DNA of 64,000 nucleotides from an uncultured Cytophagales bacterium (GTDB lineage Bacteria; Bacteroidota; Bacteroidia; Cytophagales; Cyclobacteriaceae). This document shows positions 55,203-64,000 of the stretch, piece by piece. Numbering within the stretch: the first letter of the stretch is position 1; each line of letters begins with the position of its first letter. A program made the translations under genes and the position numbers. A model generated the notes under the pieces. It had not been told where the DNA came from. It saw only the letters and a list, made by a program, of their open reading frames with translations, and searched no databases. The stretch spans positions 81,925-145,924 of the forward strand of contig CAJXNP010000018.1 in NCBI GenBank assembly GCA_913057175.1, written 5' to 3'.

Positions 55203-58200
55203 TTAAAATGTTACTGACAAATTGAAACCATAGCTTCTGACAGGTGGAAGTGCAAAGTATTCCAATCCCTGAGAACCTGAATTCGCTGTATATGTCGATT
55301 CTGGGTCAACATTTGGTACATCAGACCATAGCAGTAGTAAATTCCTTCCTACAAAGGAAATAGTGGCATTACTAATAGGTGTGTTTGCCAACAAAGAAGT
55401 AGGGAAGGTGTATCCAACAGACAACTGCCTTAGTTTCGCAAATGAGGCATTGTAGACAAAATATTCCGTGATGTCATTGTACCTACCGTAATAGGCAGCC
55501 ATGTTTTCTGCAGGAATTTCTACAGTAAGAGGATTCCCATCCACATCAACCCCGCTTACAGTTAAGCCATTTTCACGTCCGGGCAAGGTTTCTTCATGCA
55601 TACCAAATGCATAAGCGATCACATTAGTACCTGAATACATAGAACCACCGCTACGCATATCAATTAATACATCGAGGTTGAAATTTTTGTATTTGAAGGA
55701 GTTATTTAAACCAGCGCTAAACGGTTGTCGTCCCTCTCCCAATATCTCGTATTCATCACTTCTCACCGGATAGCCGTTTGCATCATATACTTTTTGACCG
55801 TTGATGGTTTTATGTGTATAACCAGCAATCAAGCCCAAAGGTTGACCAACTTCATGTCTGATTTGCTCCTGAAGTGTACGTGCCTGATCTAAGTTCAACG
55901 TTTCGATAGGCTCACCTGCAGCATTGGTTCCTAAACTGATAGCTTCACTAATGTTATTGGCCATGTTGAATGAAACATCCCAACTGAAATTCCTGGTTGC
56001 AACAGGAGTTCCCTGTACCAATAACTCAATACCTTTGTTACTTAGCTCCCCAACATTAATCAATGTGGTTCCAAAACCAGATGATCTCGAAATGGTAGTG
56101 GCCAGAATATTATCTTCTGTTACCCTGTTGTAGTAGGCAATATCAATTCCTAACCGGTTGTTGAAAAAGCGCAAATCAGCCCCAAACTCAAACTCTGTCG
56201 TAACATAAGGCTTTAATGTACTGTTTGGAATAGAGGTGTTGGCTATATTACCTCTGATTCCTCCCCCGAGACTTGCCGGTAATATGTTATAATAAGTGTT
56301 TAAGAGATATGGGTCAGGAATTCCTCCTCCAACCTGGGCCCAGGAACCTCTCAGTTTAGCAAATGTAATCACTGTTGGCAATTGTACCATTTCAGATAAT
56401 ACATAGCTTAAACCAACGGAAGGATAGAATATATCATTATCATCTTCTGACAAAGTAGAGAAATGGTCTCTTCTTCCCGTAACATTCAGGAACAAATAAT
56501 CATTGTATGCGAAGTTAGCAGATCCAAAGACTGAATTAATCCCCCATTCTTCAAAATCATAAGTAAAGTTTCTGTTATCTGGGTTTACATTATTGACAGA
56601 GTGGAAGAAAGGTATAACCAGGTTAACACCACCAACCTGAGTATATTTGTTTGATCTTCTCATTCGATTTGCACCCAAAAGGACATCTATGTCGAATGCA
56701 CCAAAATCTTTGATCACACCCACAAAAAAGTCAGCATTGTCTTCCCTTATTTTTCTTTCTTCTTCATACATCTGACCTAGAGGCCTGTAGGCAGTACCAT
56801 AAGGTTCGGCAACATTTCTGAAATCCACTGAAATTACATCCGTTCCAATGCGGCCCTGTACATACAACCAATCAGTTATGTTAAATTTTAACTGTGCATT
56901 TCCCATTATCCTGTCTTTTTCATCGATCCTTTCATATTGATAGGCTGCCCAATAGGGGTTTTGCGCAAAAGTATTGCCCTGGTGCATCAGTTCATATCCA
57001 TCTTCTCTGGCTCCCAATTTATCTGTTGTACCTTTCAATGACTCAAAAGAAACAGCAGGAGTTTTCATCAAAACAGTAGCATTGGCGTTACCGGGAGAAT
57101 CCGATAATCTTGGTCTGTTTTTAGCGTCTTCTCTGGAATATTGTACCGTAATCTTTGCTTCTAATTTACCAAAATCACCACCAAGATTGGCGTTCAACAT
57201 TCTTCTGTCATAACCAGAGTTTGGTACGATATCTTTATTGTCCAGGTCTGACAATGAAACCCGGTAATTCATTTTCTGTGTACCACCGGAAAGGCCTAAG
57301 GTATTGGTCCATGTATGACCGGTTCTGTAAAAATCATTTAAACCTTCGCCCAAATCAGAATAAGGTCTTTCCACGCCATCAAACTGAACGACATTGCTAC
57401 CATCTAATCTTGCGCCCCAGGAGTTTTGTCCGTTTGCTAAAGCACTTTCCTGAGTTGTTGGTTTAAGACCATTTTGACCATAGCCATACTGATTTTGGAA
57501 TTCTGTCAGATCGTTTACCCTATCCACAGTAAAGTTAGAGTTAAAGGTGACCTGCAGACTTCCTTCCTTGCCTGACTTGGTTGTGATCAAAATTACACCA
57601 TTGGATGCCCTTGAACCATATAAGGCAGAAGCGGTAGCTCCTTTTAAGACAGAAAGATTTTCTATGTCATCCGGATTGAGTGAAGACAAACCATCACCGT
57701 TGTCATTACCACCCCATAGGCCTGCAGCTCCCAGGTTGGAGTTATCGATCGGAATACCATTTACTACATACAAAGGTTGGTCGTTTCCAGTTAGAGAAGA
57801 TCCCCCTCTAATTAAGACCCTTGTAGAGCCAGCAGCTCCTGAAGCAGGGGGAGTGACATTAACACCTGCTACTTTACCTGCAAGCGCACTACCCAGGTTA
57901 ATTGTTCTGGATTCAGTAAAATCCTTGCCCTCGAGCTCAGTAACTGAGTATCCCAGAGACTTTTTATCTTGCTCGATTCCAAAAGCTGTCACCACCACTT
58001 CATCCAGTTGTGAAACATCAGTTGCCATTTGGACATCGATCACAGATTTATTGCCGACTAAGATCTCTTCTGATCTGTAACCAACAAAAGAAAAGACCAG
58101 AACAGCGTTTTCAACATCTGTCCCTCCCAGATTCAACAGGTAATTCCCATCGACATCACTTGAAGTACCAGTAGTGGTACCTTTAATTAAGACGGTTACG

Positions 58201-58316
58201 CCCGGTAAGGGAGCTCCATCTTCAGCAGCGGTAACCGTACCGGATACCGACTGGGCTAATGCAGACGCTTGTGCCAACATTAACACCAGCGAAAATAATA
58301 GTAATCGTTTTTGCAT
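55203..58316 (-). CDS. SusC/RagA family TonB-linked outer-membrane transporter
   Basis: A 1037-residue protein. Signal peptide (ending SALAQ), carboxypeptidase-regulatory-like domain (VSGTVTAAEDGAPLPGVTVLIKG), TonB box region QLDEVVVTAFG, plug domain with SLGYSVTELEG and QPLYVVNGIPIDN, and a long 22-strand barrel ending RSYGFNLSVTF. With the SusD-like partner it imports ligand through the outer membrane, powered by TonB. Its start faces the LacI gene with the operator between them. Confidence 0.95.
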   Translation of the reverse strand: MQKRLLLFSLVLMLAQASALAQSVSGTVTAAEDGAPLPGVTVLIKGTTTGTSSDVDGNYLLNLGGTDVENAVLVFSFVGYRSEEILVGNKSVIDVQMATDVSQLDEVVVTAFGIEQDKKSLGYSVTELEGKDFTESRTINLGSALAGKVAGVNVTPPASGAAGSTRVLIRGGSSLTGNDQPLYVVNGIPIDNSNLGAAGLWGGNDNGDGLSSLNPDDIENLSVLKGATASALYGSRASNGVILITTKSGKEGSLQVTFNSNFTVDRVNDLTEFQNQYGYGQNGLKPTTQESALANGQNSWGARLDGSNVVQFDGVERPYSDLGEGLNDFYRTGHTWTNTLGLSGGTQKMNYRVSLSDLDNKDIVPNSGYDRRMLNANLGGDFGKLEAKITVQYSREDAKNRPRLSDSPGNANATVLMKTPAVSFESLKGTTDKLGAREDGYELMHQGNTFAQNPYWAAYQYERIDEKDRIMGNAQLKFNITDWLYVQGRIGTDVISVDFRNVAEPYGTAYRPLGQMYEEERKIREDNADFFVGVIKDFGAFDIDVLLGANRMRRSNKYTQVGGVNLVIPFFHSVNNVNPDNRNFTYDFEEWGINSVFGSANFAYNDYLFLNVTGRRDHFSTLSEDDNDIFYPSVGLSYVLSEMVQLPTVITFAKLRGSWAQVGGGIPDPYLLNTYYNILPASLGGGIRGNIANTSIPNSTLKPYVTTEFEFGADLRFFNNRLGIDIAYYNRVTEDNILATTISRSSGFGTTLINVGELSNKGIELLVQGTPVATRNFSWDVSFNMANNISEAISLGTNAAGEPIETLNLDQARTLQEQIRHEVGQPLGLIAGYTHKTINGQKVYDANGYPVRSDEYEILGEGRQPFSAGLNNSFKYKNFNLDVLIDMRSGGSMYSGTNVIAYAFGMHEETLPGRENGLTVSGVDVDGNPLTVEIPAENMAAYYGRYNDITEYFVYNASFAKLRQLSVGYTFPTSLLANTPISNATISFVGRNLLLLWSDVPNVDPESTYTANSGSQGLEYFALPPVRSYGFNLSVTF

Positions 58317-58409
58317 GATATATAAGGGTTAATTGATAATAAATTTCTTATTCAAACAGACAGCTGAGGGTTCTGATTCTATTGAGGCAGGAACTAATTC
58401 CTTTCATTC

Positions 58410-58441
58410 TAAAGGTATGTAATGTTTGGCTTAAGAACAAA
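58410..58441 (-). promoter_or_regulatory. Candidate promoter of the susC-like gene
   Basis: On the minus strand: TTTG (58441-58438), 20 bases, TACCTTTA (58417-58410, one mismatch to consensus). The operator lies just upstream of this -33 box. The leader would be about 85 bases. Confidence 0.5.
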
Positions 58442-58454
58442 CTTTTTTTAAAAT

Positions 58455-58489
58455 TGTTTGCGCGCACATTTCAATTGTGTGCGCAAACA
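58455..58489. promoter_or_regulatory. LacI-family operator, two palindromic sites
   Basis: TGTTTGCGCGCACA (58455-58468) and TGTGTGCGCAAACA (58476-58489) are inverted copies with one mismatch in 14, separated by 7 bases. Each half is itself near-palindromic around a central CG, as LacI-family sites are. The pair lies between the divergent susC-like and lacI-like promoters and close to both -33 boxes. Confidence 0.8.
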
Positions 58490-58495
58490 TGTATA

Positions 58496-58528
58496 TTTAT
58501 AGTTGATACAGAAAAAGTAGTATCTTTG
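58496..58528 (+). promoter_or_regulatory. Promoter of the LacI-like gene
   Basis: TATCTTTG at 58521-58528 is an exact -7 match; TTTA at 58496-58499 is a weak -33 box at 21 bases. Transcription would start near 58535, 60 bases before the ATG. Confidence 0.6.
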
Positions 58529-58596
58529 TGTAGATTACACACTAAAAGCTTATTGTTTGTAGTTCGGTTTATTTTTTCTGCTATCACTTTTCAATT

Positions 58597-59706
58597 ATGG
58601 AATCTAAAAATGTAAGAATAAAAGATATCGCCCGATTGGCGGGTGTGTCGGTTGGTACCGTAGACAGGGTTATTCACAATCGGGGGAATGTTTCTCCCGA
58701 GGCGCTGAAGAAGATCATGGCCGTGCTCAACAAAACCGGATACAAACCCAACCTGCTTGCCCGTACACTTGGTTCAAATAAAAAGTTTATCATTGCGACA
58801 CTAATTCCAGAACCCTCGCTGGATGAATATTGGGAACAATCCAATTGGGGTATCAATGAAGCGCGTGAAGAGTGGTCACATTATAATGTAGACGTTCGCC
58901 CGTATTTTTTCGATCTGTATGATAAGAACTCTTTTGAAAAGTCTGCGAAAATGGCCATGGATGATCAGCCCGATGCCATTTTATCTTCGCCAGTTTTTCA
59001 TCAGGAAGCATTGAATTTCTTCCAATCGTTTCAAAATGATTCTGTTCCTTACGTGTTTTTTAACAACAAGATCCCTGAAATTACTCCACTGTGCTTTATC
59101 GGTCAGGATTTTTATCAAAGTGGCAGATTGGGAGCTGAACTTCTGGAACTGATCTCAGAAACACCTTGCACGTTTGTTATCCTGCACATTTATGAAGATC
59201 TCCACAATTCGGTCCATCTGGCACAAAAGGAATCGGGATTTATGGACTATTTCTCAGAGATGGAAAATAAAGGAATTCAGACCAGGAGTCTGGAGTTTTG
59301 TAATCACGATGAGGTCACTCTTGAGAAAGATTTGCTATCCCTTGTGTCAGATCCGGATATCAAAGGCCTGTTTATTACTACTTCAAAGGGGACCTATCTG
59401 ACAGCTTCTTTTTTGAAAAAACACAATCGCCAGGATATTAAGCTTGTAGGGTATGACCTTCTTAGTGGCAACATCGATCATTTGAAATTGGGTACCATTG
59501 ACTTTTTAATCGATCAGAACCCTAAAAAACAGGCAGCTCTGGGTGTCAACTACCTGGCCAATTATTTGATCTTTAAGAAGGGGACTCCAAATGAAGACCT
59601 CTTTCCTCTGGAGATTATCACCAGACAGAACCTTAAAACATTCCTGGGTTCGAGCATTCAAAGCCATTTAAAATCATCCGCTGTTTTAAACAATCAATCT
59701 GCGTAA
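58597..59706 (+). CDS. LacI family transcription regulator
   Basis: A 369-residue DNA-binding protein. The N-terminal helix-turn-helix is RIKDIARLAGVSVGTVDRVIHNRGNVS (about 7-33), followed by the hinge region NKTGYKPNLLARTLGS. The sensor domain has the periplasmic-binding type 1 fold (KKFIIATLIPEP, DAILSSPVFHQEAL, CFIGQDFYQSGRLGAELL, KLVGYDLLSGNI, FLIDQNPKKQAALGV). It is of the sort with VDRV in the recognition helix seen in regulators of sugar loci. It most likely controls the divergent SusCD locus and itself through the operator at 58455-58489. Confidence 0.92.
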   Translation: MESKNVRIKDIARLAGVSVGTVDRVIHNRGNVSPEALKKIMAVLNKTGYKPNLLARTLGSNKKFIIATLIPEPSLDEYWEQSNWGINEAREEWSHYNVDVRPYFFDLYDKNSFEKSAKMAMDDQPDAILSSPVFHQEALNFFQSFQNDSVPYVFFNNKIPEITPLCFIGQDFYQSGRLGAELLELISETPCTFVILHIYEDLHNSVHLAQKESGFMDYFSEMENKGIQTRSLEFCNHDEVTLEKDLLSLVSDPDIKGLFITTSKGTYLTASFLKKHNRQDIKLVGYDLLSGNIDHLKLGTIDFLIDQNPKKQAALGVNYLANYLIFKKGTPNEDLFPLEIITRQNLKTFLGSSIQSHLKSSAVLNNQSA

Positions 59707-59985
59707 CAGAAGTCCTGTAAAGCAGCTTAATTGTTACAAATACACTTAAATAATCAATTTTAATTATTTGAATTTTTGATCGATCTCCCCATGAAAAATT
59801 GACTTAATTCGCTATATCATTCAGGTTTTTAAAAATATTCCAATAATCAATCCCTCCTATTGATAATCATCTATTATATGCCAATATTTATTACAACAAT
59901 TGATGTAAGGGCAACAATTTAAGCCGTCCGTTTCTTGTCTTAATTACCCGATAAAATTTATAAAAAGATTATCTCTGTCCGAAAA

Positions 59986-61179
59986 ATGAACCATGCAATG
60001 ATCAAACAAAATATTAGCAGAAGAACCTGGTTGAAACGGGGAGCGTTAGCTACAGGAGCGCTTATGTCCGGAATGGTATTACCCAATACCAAACCCGCAT
60101 TCGGTATGAAACCTTTCAAAGGTCATTACAACCTTCGCGAAATGCATCATATCGCCCCGCCAGGTCTCGAAGGATTGAGAGCCAGGTTGTTGGCCAACGA
60201 GAATCCCTGGGGGCCTTCTAAGAAAGCCATAGCTGCGATAGCGGAGAGTGCATCAAGTGGTAATCGATATGTTTACAGAAGTGCGCGTTTCCAGGTGATG
60301 ATGGATATGTTGGCAGAAAAAGAAGGAGTACCAGCCGATCATATCATGCTGGCTCCCGGTTCAACGGATATCCTGGAGAAAATGGCATTCATGCAATTGA
60401 GGTCGGGTGGTAATGTCATTTCAGGCGACCCTTCGTACATGTCGCTCATCAATACGGCCACGAAACTAGGAGCTACCTGGAAGAACATTAAGCTGAACGA
60501 TGATTATACTTACGATCTTGATTCCATGGAAAAGGCAGTCGATGATGAAACGAAGCTGGTATATATCTGTAATCCCAATAATCCAACCGGAACTTTTACA
60601 TCCCCTGAAAAGATAAAATCTTTCTGTAAAAGGGTTTCTTCCACCGTACCGGTATTTCTTGATGAGGCTTACCTGGATTTGCTGGATGATCCCGGTTCAC
60701 AAACTACCATTGGATTGGTGAAGGAAGGTTACGATGTGGTTGTCTGTCGAACTTTCTCCAAGATACATGGTTTGGCCGGACTGAGAATGGGTTACATGGT
60801 TGCTCAACCGGAAAGAATTGAGGAATTGAAAAACATGGTGAGAACGGAAATGGGATTGTGCGTCACGACGCTGGAAGCAGCCATTGCCAGTTTACAGGAT
60901 ACAGAGTTCCAGGATTTTACCCGTACGCACAACAAAGAAAACAGGGAATATGTCTTTGAAGAGCTACAAAAATCTGGAATGAGCCCGATTCCTTCCTGCA
61001 CGAACTTTATTCTCTTTCCGATACAAATGACAACTGAGGAGTTTCTGTCCAAGATGTATGAAAAGGGAGTGGGAATACGGGGATTTGAGATATTCGAAAA
61101 GCCTTATGCACGGGTGAGCATGGGTAAAATGGATGAAGTGAAGCTGTTCGTGAAGAGCCTGAATGAGATAGTTAGCTAA
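59986..61179 (+). CDS. Tat-exported HisC-like aminotransferase
   Basis: A 397-residue class I/II PLP aminotransferase closest in motif to histidinol-phosphate aminotransferase: LLANENPWGPSKKAIAAIAE, GSTDILEKMAFMQL, YICNPNNPTGTFTS, FLDEAYLDLLDD and the PLP lysine in CRTFSKIHGLAGLRMGYM. The unusual part is a twin-arginine signal (SRRTWLKRGALATGALMSG, about 10-28), so the enzyme should be folded in the cytoplasm and moved to the periplasm. A biosynthetic histidine role is therefore unlikely. The following permease gene is 105 bases away, after a hairpin. Confidence 0.88.
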   Translation: MNHAMIKQNISRRTWLKRGALATGALMSGMVLPNTKPAFGMKPFKGHYNLREMHHIAPPGLEGLRARLLANENPWGPSKKAIAAIAESASSGNRYVYRSARFQVMMDMLAEKEGVPADHIMLAPGSTDILEKMAFMQLRSGGNVISGDPSYMSLINTATKLGATWKNIKLNDDYTYDLDSMEKAVDDETKLVYICNPNNPTGTFTSPEKIKSFCKRVSSTVPVFLDEAYLDLLDDPGSQTTIGLVKEGYDVVVCRTFSKIHGLAGLRMGYMVAQPERIEELKNMVRTEMGLCVTTLEAAIASLQDTEFQDFTRTHNKENREYVFEELQKSGMSPIPSCTNFILFPIQMTTEEFLSKMYEKGVGIRGFEIFEKPYARVSMGKMDEVKLFVKSLNEIVS

Positions 61180-61189
61180 ACAAAGTAAA

Positions 61190-61254
61190 GTCATCCTGAA
61201 CCCAATTCAAGACCTCTTGATCTTTTAACGATCCTGAATCGGGTTCAGGATGAC
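61190..61254. repeat. Extragenic inverted repeat / terminator
   Basis: GTCATCCTGAACCC (61190-61203) pairs perfectly with GGGTTCAGGATGAC (61241-61254) and pairing continues inward with mismatches (ATTCA / TGAAT). The GTCATCCTGAAC wording is typical of extragenic repeats in Bacteroidota. Confidence 0.75.
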
Positions 61255-61284
61255 ACTATAAAACTTATAGATCCAAAACAAGAT

Positions 61285-62403
61285 ATGAACTCAGCCGTCT
61301 CCATATCGATATCTTTATTGCTGATCATTGTTGCTGGATACCTTTTGCGGGGAAAAATCAAAACAAAAGATCAGAAGGACGGTATCAAAACCATCATTTT
61401 AAGCCTGGCTTTGCCGGTAACAATCTTCATCGCTTTGCTGAAAATCCAATTCACCTGGGAGATGGTGGTCATTCCATTAATGGCCCTTGGTTTTAACCTG
61501 TTGATGTATGAGTTGATGATCAAGCTGCCACTTAAAAATATTTTTGGAGTAAATGAAGAGCAATACAGAACACTTATCATGCTGGTTCCCTCACTGGCTC
61601 CGGGACTTTCATGCTTTCCTTTTATCCTTGAATATTTCGGGGACGGAACATTAGCTATGGCTGCCCTGGCAGACGTAGGCAACAAGGTTTTCGTCCTGAT
61701 CATCATGTATTCCATAGCCATGAACTGGTATGTGAACCGAAATGAAATTAAAGGACAGAAGAAATCAGCGAAAATAAAAAGTCTGATGATTACCTTGATT
61801 AGAGAACCGGTCAATTTGATGATCATATCGGCTATTATCATTTTGATGATGGGTTTGAACTATCATTCCCTACCTGCTTTTGCTCGTGACAGCGTTGACC
61901 GGGTGAGTTTGATCATGACTCCATTGGTTCTTTTATTCATTGGGATATCCATCAAGCTCAATTGGAGACAGGTCAGAACGATCATTTCTTTCCTGTTTTT
62001 TCGCTCGGGTATCGCCTTTCTGATAAGTGGTTTTCTGCTCATGCTTATCCCCGTTAGCGATGTTCCAACCATCATGCTCATAATCATATTTCCTCAAAGT
62101 GCCTGTAGTTTTTGGCCCTATGCTCACATGTCGGCCATAGATGGATTGGAGAATAAATTAGCAAGGAAGGGCAAAGGTAAAACTTTCGACCTCGACTTTG
62201 CGATTAACGTGTTGGCATTTTCTCTTCCGTTTTCCACGGTGCTAATCCTTACACTCTGTACCTTCGGTGAGGTAGTGGCAAGCGTTCCGGAGATACCCCT
62301 GGTGAGTGCGGGTATCTTTCTTGCGATTGCAACCATACCGGCCTTAATTCCTGGTCGGGTCATTCATTCCTATGCGAATAAGGTGGTAGGGGTGTTTAAG
62401 TAA
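61285..62403 (+). CDS. AEC-like membrane permease
   Basis: A 372-residue protein with about ten membrane helices, arranged as two halves. TIILSLALPVTIFIALLKIQF (about 31-51) is like the first conserved unit of auxin-efflux-carrier/AEC or bile-acid transporter families, and ALADVGNKVFVLIIMYSIAM (about 128-147) fits the crossover helix region. No ATP-binding part. The substrate is unknown; position after the periplasmic aminotransferase suggests an amino- or keto-acid, but the link is only by neighbourhood. Confidence 0.65.
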   Translation: MNSAVSISISLLLIIVAGYLLRGKIKTKDQKDGIKTIILSLALPVTIFIALLKIQFTWEMVVIPLMALGFNLLMYELMIKLPLKNIFGVNEEQYRTLIMLVPSLAPGLSCFPFILEYFGDGTLAMAALADVGNKVFVLIIMYSIAMNWYVNRNEIKGQKKSAKIKSLMITLIREPVNLMIISAIIILMMGLNYHSLPAFARDSVDRVSLIMTPLVLLFIGISIKLNWRQVRTIISFLFFRSGIAFLISGFLLMLIPVSDVPTIMLIIIFPQSACSFWPYAHMSAIDGLENKLARKGKGKTFDLDFAINVLAFSLPFSTVLILTLCTFGEVVASVPEIPLVSAGIFLAIATIPALIPGRVIHSYANKVVGVFK

Positions 62404-62863
62404 ATGTTGTGTATTTTTTGTTGTAATAGGACTTTGTTCATCTTTATTCTCCGAATTAAAGATCATTACTTCACTGATTTGGATAACGGGCTCTGTGTTT
62501 GTGTAATTGGGAACATCGATCCTTATTTTTTCAGCATTCATACCAAACGAACTTTGAAACAATTCAACAGATTCAAAATATAAGTTTCCCATTGCCAGGT
62601 ATGTTGCTTTTGAATCCGGAATACCCCGGAAATATCCTTTTTACCGAACCCTCCTGGAGTTTTGAACACTTGGAAGGTTACTATTGGGAATTGCTTAGGT
62701 AAAAATAAAATGATTAGCATGTCCTAATGTGAATATCCCTGTTGGTACCTTTTGGGCAATATTATAATGGAAATTGAAACGGTCCGACTACCGTCCAACC
62801 TGCTAATTTCCCCATTCACAGGAAGTTAAACAACATTGCAGTGAACGTGTCGTTCATGTTTTC
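62404..62863. other. Gap with possible gene remnant
   Basis: No solid gene. A minus-strand frame of 82 codons (62344-62592) has a protein-like stretch (LYFESVELFQSSFGMNAEKI, YTNTEPVIQISEVMIFN) but overlaps the permease 3' end and has no start context; it may be a decayed fragment. No promoter with both boxes is evident for the following gene. Confidence 0.35.
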
Positions 62864-63916
62864 ATGAACAGGTTGAAAACTTTTTTCTGGTTATGCTCCG
62901 GAGCCAATCGAACGATCTTAAATAACTGCCCTTCTGAATCAAGTAAATATGTTGGAATTGGGGCCACCATTTTCTTCACAGGCCTGTTTGCTGCACTTGC
63001 TGGTGGCTATGCATTGTACACCGTTTTTGACAACTACTGGCTGGCTATTTTCTTTGGTTTGGTGTGGGGGTTGATGATTTTCAATCTGGACCGTTTCATC
63101 GTTTCGAGCATGCGGAAGAATGGACAACCGGCAAAAGAATTTCTTCAGGCAGTTCCAAGGCTTATTTTGGCTTTAGTGATCTCCATTGTCATTGCCCGGC
63201 CACTAGAATTAAAAATCTTTGAAAAGGAAATCAACAGTGAAATAACGGCTATGATCCAGGAAGACATGGCAGCAAAAGAGTTGGTGGTAAAAGAGCGCTT
63301 CCAGGAAACCCGCAACAGACTAAGCGCCGAGATCCAGACGCTAAAGGATGAAATCGCAATGAAAACCCAAAGCCGGAATGATCTTCGTCGGATTGCCCGG
63401 GAGGAGGCAGACGGAACCGGTGGGACCATGAAACGGAATGCCGGACCTATTTACCGCATCAAAAAGGCAGATGCAGACCGGGTAGAAGCAGAACTGGCGG
63501 AACTGATTGCGACCAATACACCACTGATCAAAGAAAAAGAACAGGCTTTGGCTGAATGGAATGGCCGCGAAAAGGCTGAATTGGCTGCCATGGAAGAAAG
63601 CCAGCTAACTGGGCTTGCTTCCCGTCTGGAGGCCCTGGATCGTTTGACGGTGAAAAGTGTGGCCATCAACATTGCCAACTGGTTTGTCATGTTGTTGTTC
63701 CTTGTAGTCGAGACGGCACCAATTTTTGTCAAACTTGTCTCTCCTAGAGGCCCTTATGATTATGTGCTCAAAACAGAGGAATACGGTTTTGAGGCCTTCC
63801 ACTACGAAGATCTGGCTAAGGTAAATACCTCCATCAAAAAGCGCTCTTCAAAACTCACAGATGAAGAAATCGAATACGTTTCAGGTAAGCTTCAATTAGG
63901 GCTGGATAAGTCGTGA
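62864..63916 (+). CDS. DUF4407 membrane protein
   Basis: A 350-residue protein. Four predicted membrane helices: about 30-52 (GIGATIFFTGLFAALAGGYA), 57-76 (YWLAIFFGLVWGLMIFNLD), 93-112 (RLILALVISIVIARPLELKI) and 280-300 (NWFVMLLFLVVETAPIFVKL). Between the third and fourth lies a long coiled coil (about 120-265, rich in Glu, Lys, Arg, Ala). This layout and the LDRFIVSSMRK motif match DUF4407. The function is unknown. The start ATG at 62864 gives MNRLKTFFWLCSGAN, the usual family start. Confidence 0.9.
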   Translation: MNRLKTFFWLCSGANRTILNNCPSESSKYVGIGATIFFTGLFAALAGGYALYTVFDNYWLAIFFGLVWGLMIFNLDRFIVSSMRKNGQPAKEFLQAVPRLILALVISIVIARPLELKIFEKEINSEITAMIQEDMAAKELVVKERFQETRNRLSAEIQTLKDEIAMKTQSRNDLRRIAREEADGTGGTMKRNAGPIYRIKKADADRVEAELAELIATNTPLIKEKEQALAEWNGREKAELAAMEESQLTGLASRLEALDRLTVKSVAINIANWFVMLLFLVVETAPIFVKLVSPRGPYDYVLKTEEYGFEAFHYEDLAKVNTSIKKRSSKLTDEEIEYVSGKLQLGLDKS

Positions 63917-64000
63917 GGGGGTAAAGGGCATAGCCGTCAAGCTAAGATATAACTAATTGATAGTCAATATTTTATAAAGAAGCCGTTTGAGCGGCCCCAG

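Noticed and set aside
62344..62592. Minus-strand gene of 82 codons near the permease end
   Set aside because: It overlaps the permease 3' end and lacks start context; noted as a possible remnant only.

Overview
The window is chromosomal DNA of a Bacteroidota bacterium, most likely a marine or soil Cytophagales-type gliding bacterium. The evidence is a giant secreted protein with the gliding-motility/T9SS type B C-terminal domain, a T9SS Plug (DUF5103) protein, a SusC/SusD pair, a DUF3276 PUR protein, LuxC-like acyl-CoA reductase beside a ferredoxin, and promoters of the Bacteroidota type (TTG, then TAnnTTTG about 20 bp later). Species cannot be fixed from the sequence alone.

Layout. 1-10.9 kb: end of a sugar-nucleotide epimerase, then a small secreted protein and a 3162-residue T9SS cargo whose core is twelve 92-residue repeats in perfect register. 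10.9-16.4 kb: an array of hairpins, acyl-CoA reductase / ferredoxin (divergent), DUF58, PUR protein, AI-2E transporter and YchF. 16.6-22.7 kb: a stand-alone Cas6-like protein converging on the T9SS Plug gene, an ECF sigma factor with an unusual anti-sigma/beta-barrel fusion, a lipoprotein and an outer-membrane protein. 22.8-31.0 kb (mostly minus strand): guaA - periplasmic TPR/ligand-binding protein - hemL, a LEA-type lipoprotein with a phosphoesterase, queD-folE, and a PIN toxin-antitoxin pair. 31.0-38.1 kb: ComEC, a hybrid histidine kinase, GNAT, PhoH, SAM hydrolase. 38.3-41.0 kb: tRNA-Leu(CAA), two AT-rich unknown genes and a repeat-dense stretch ending in a 169-bp inverted-repeat element that reaches the stop codon of a 7TM histidine kinase. 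41.0-47.5 kb: that kinase, YebC, nitroreductase, Bcp peroxiredoxin, LolD-like ATPase, SucC. 48.0-48.5 kb: a broken tRNA-Arg copy, a GIY-YIG nuclease gene and an intact tRNA-Arg(TCG) into which the nuclease frame runs. 48.5-59.7 kb: a polysaccharide-utilisation locus (GH2, GHL10-like, CBM9-like, SusD, SusC) divergent from a LacI regulator with a clear operator between them. 60-64 kb: Tat-exported HisC-like aminotransferase, an AEC-like permease, a DUF4407 protein.

The most unusual items are the GIY-YIG / split tRNA-Arg locus, where one transcript appears to carry both a nuclease message and a tRNA that share sequence, and the orphan Cas6-like protein that keeps the glycine-rich RNA-binding loop but appears to lack the catalytic histidine and has no cas genes or CRISPR array around it. 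Most other genes are ordinary housekeeping genes of the phylum.
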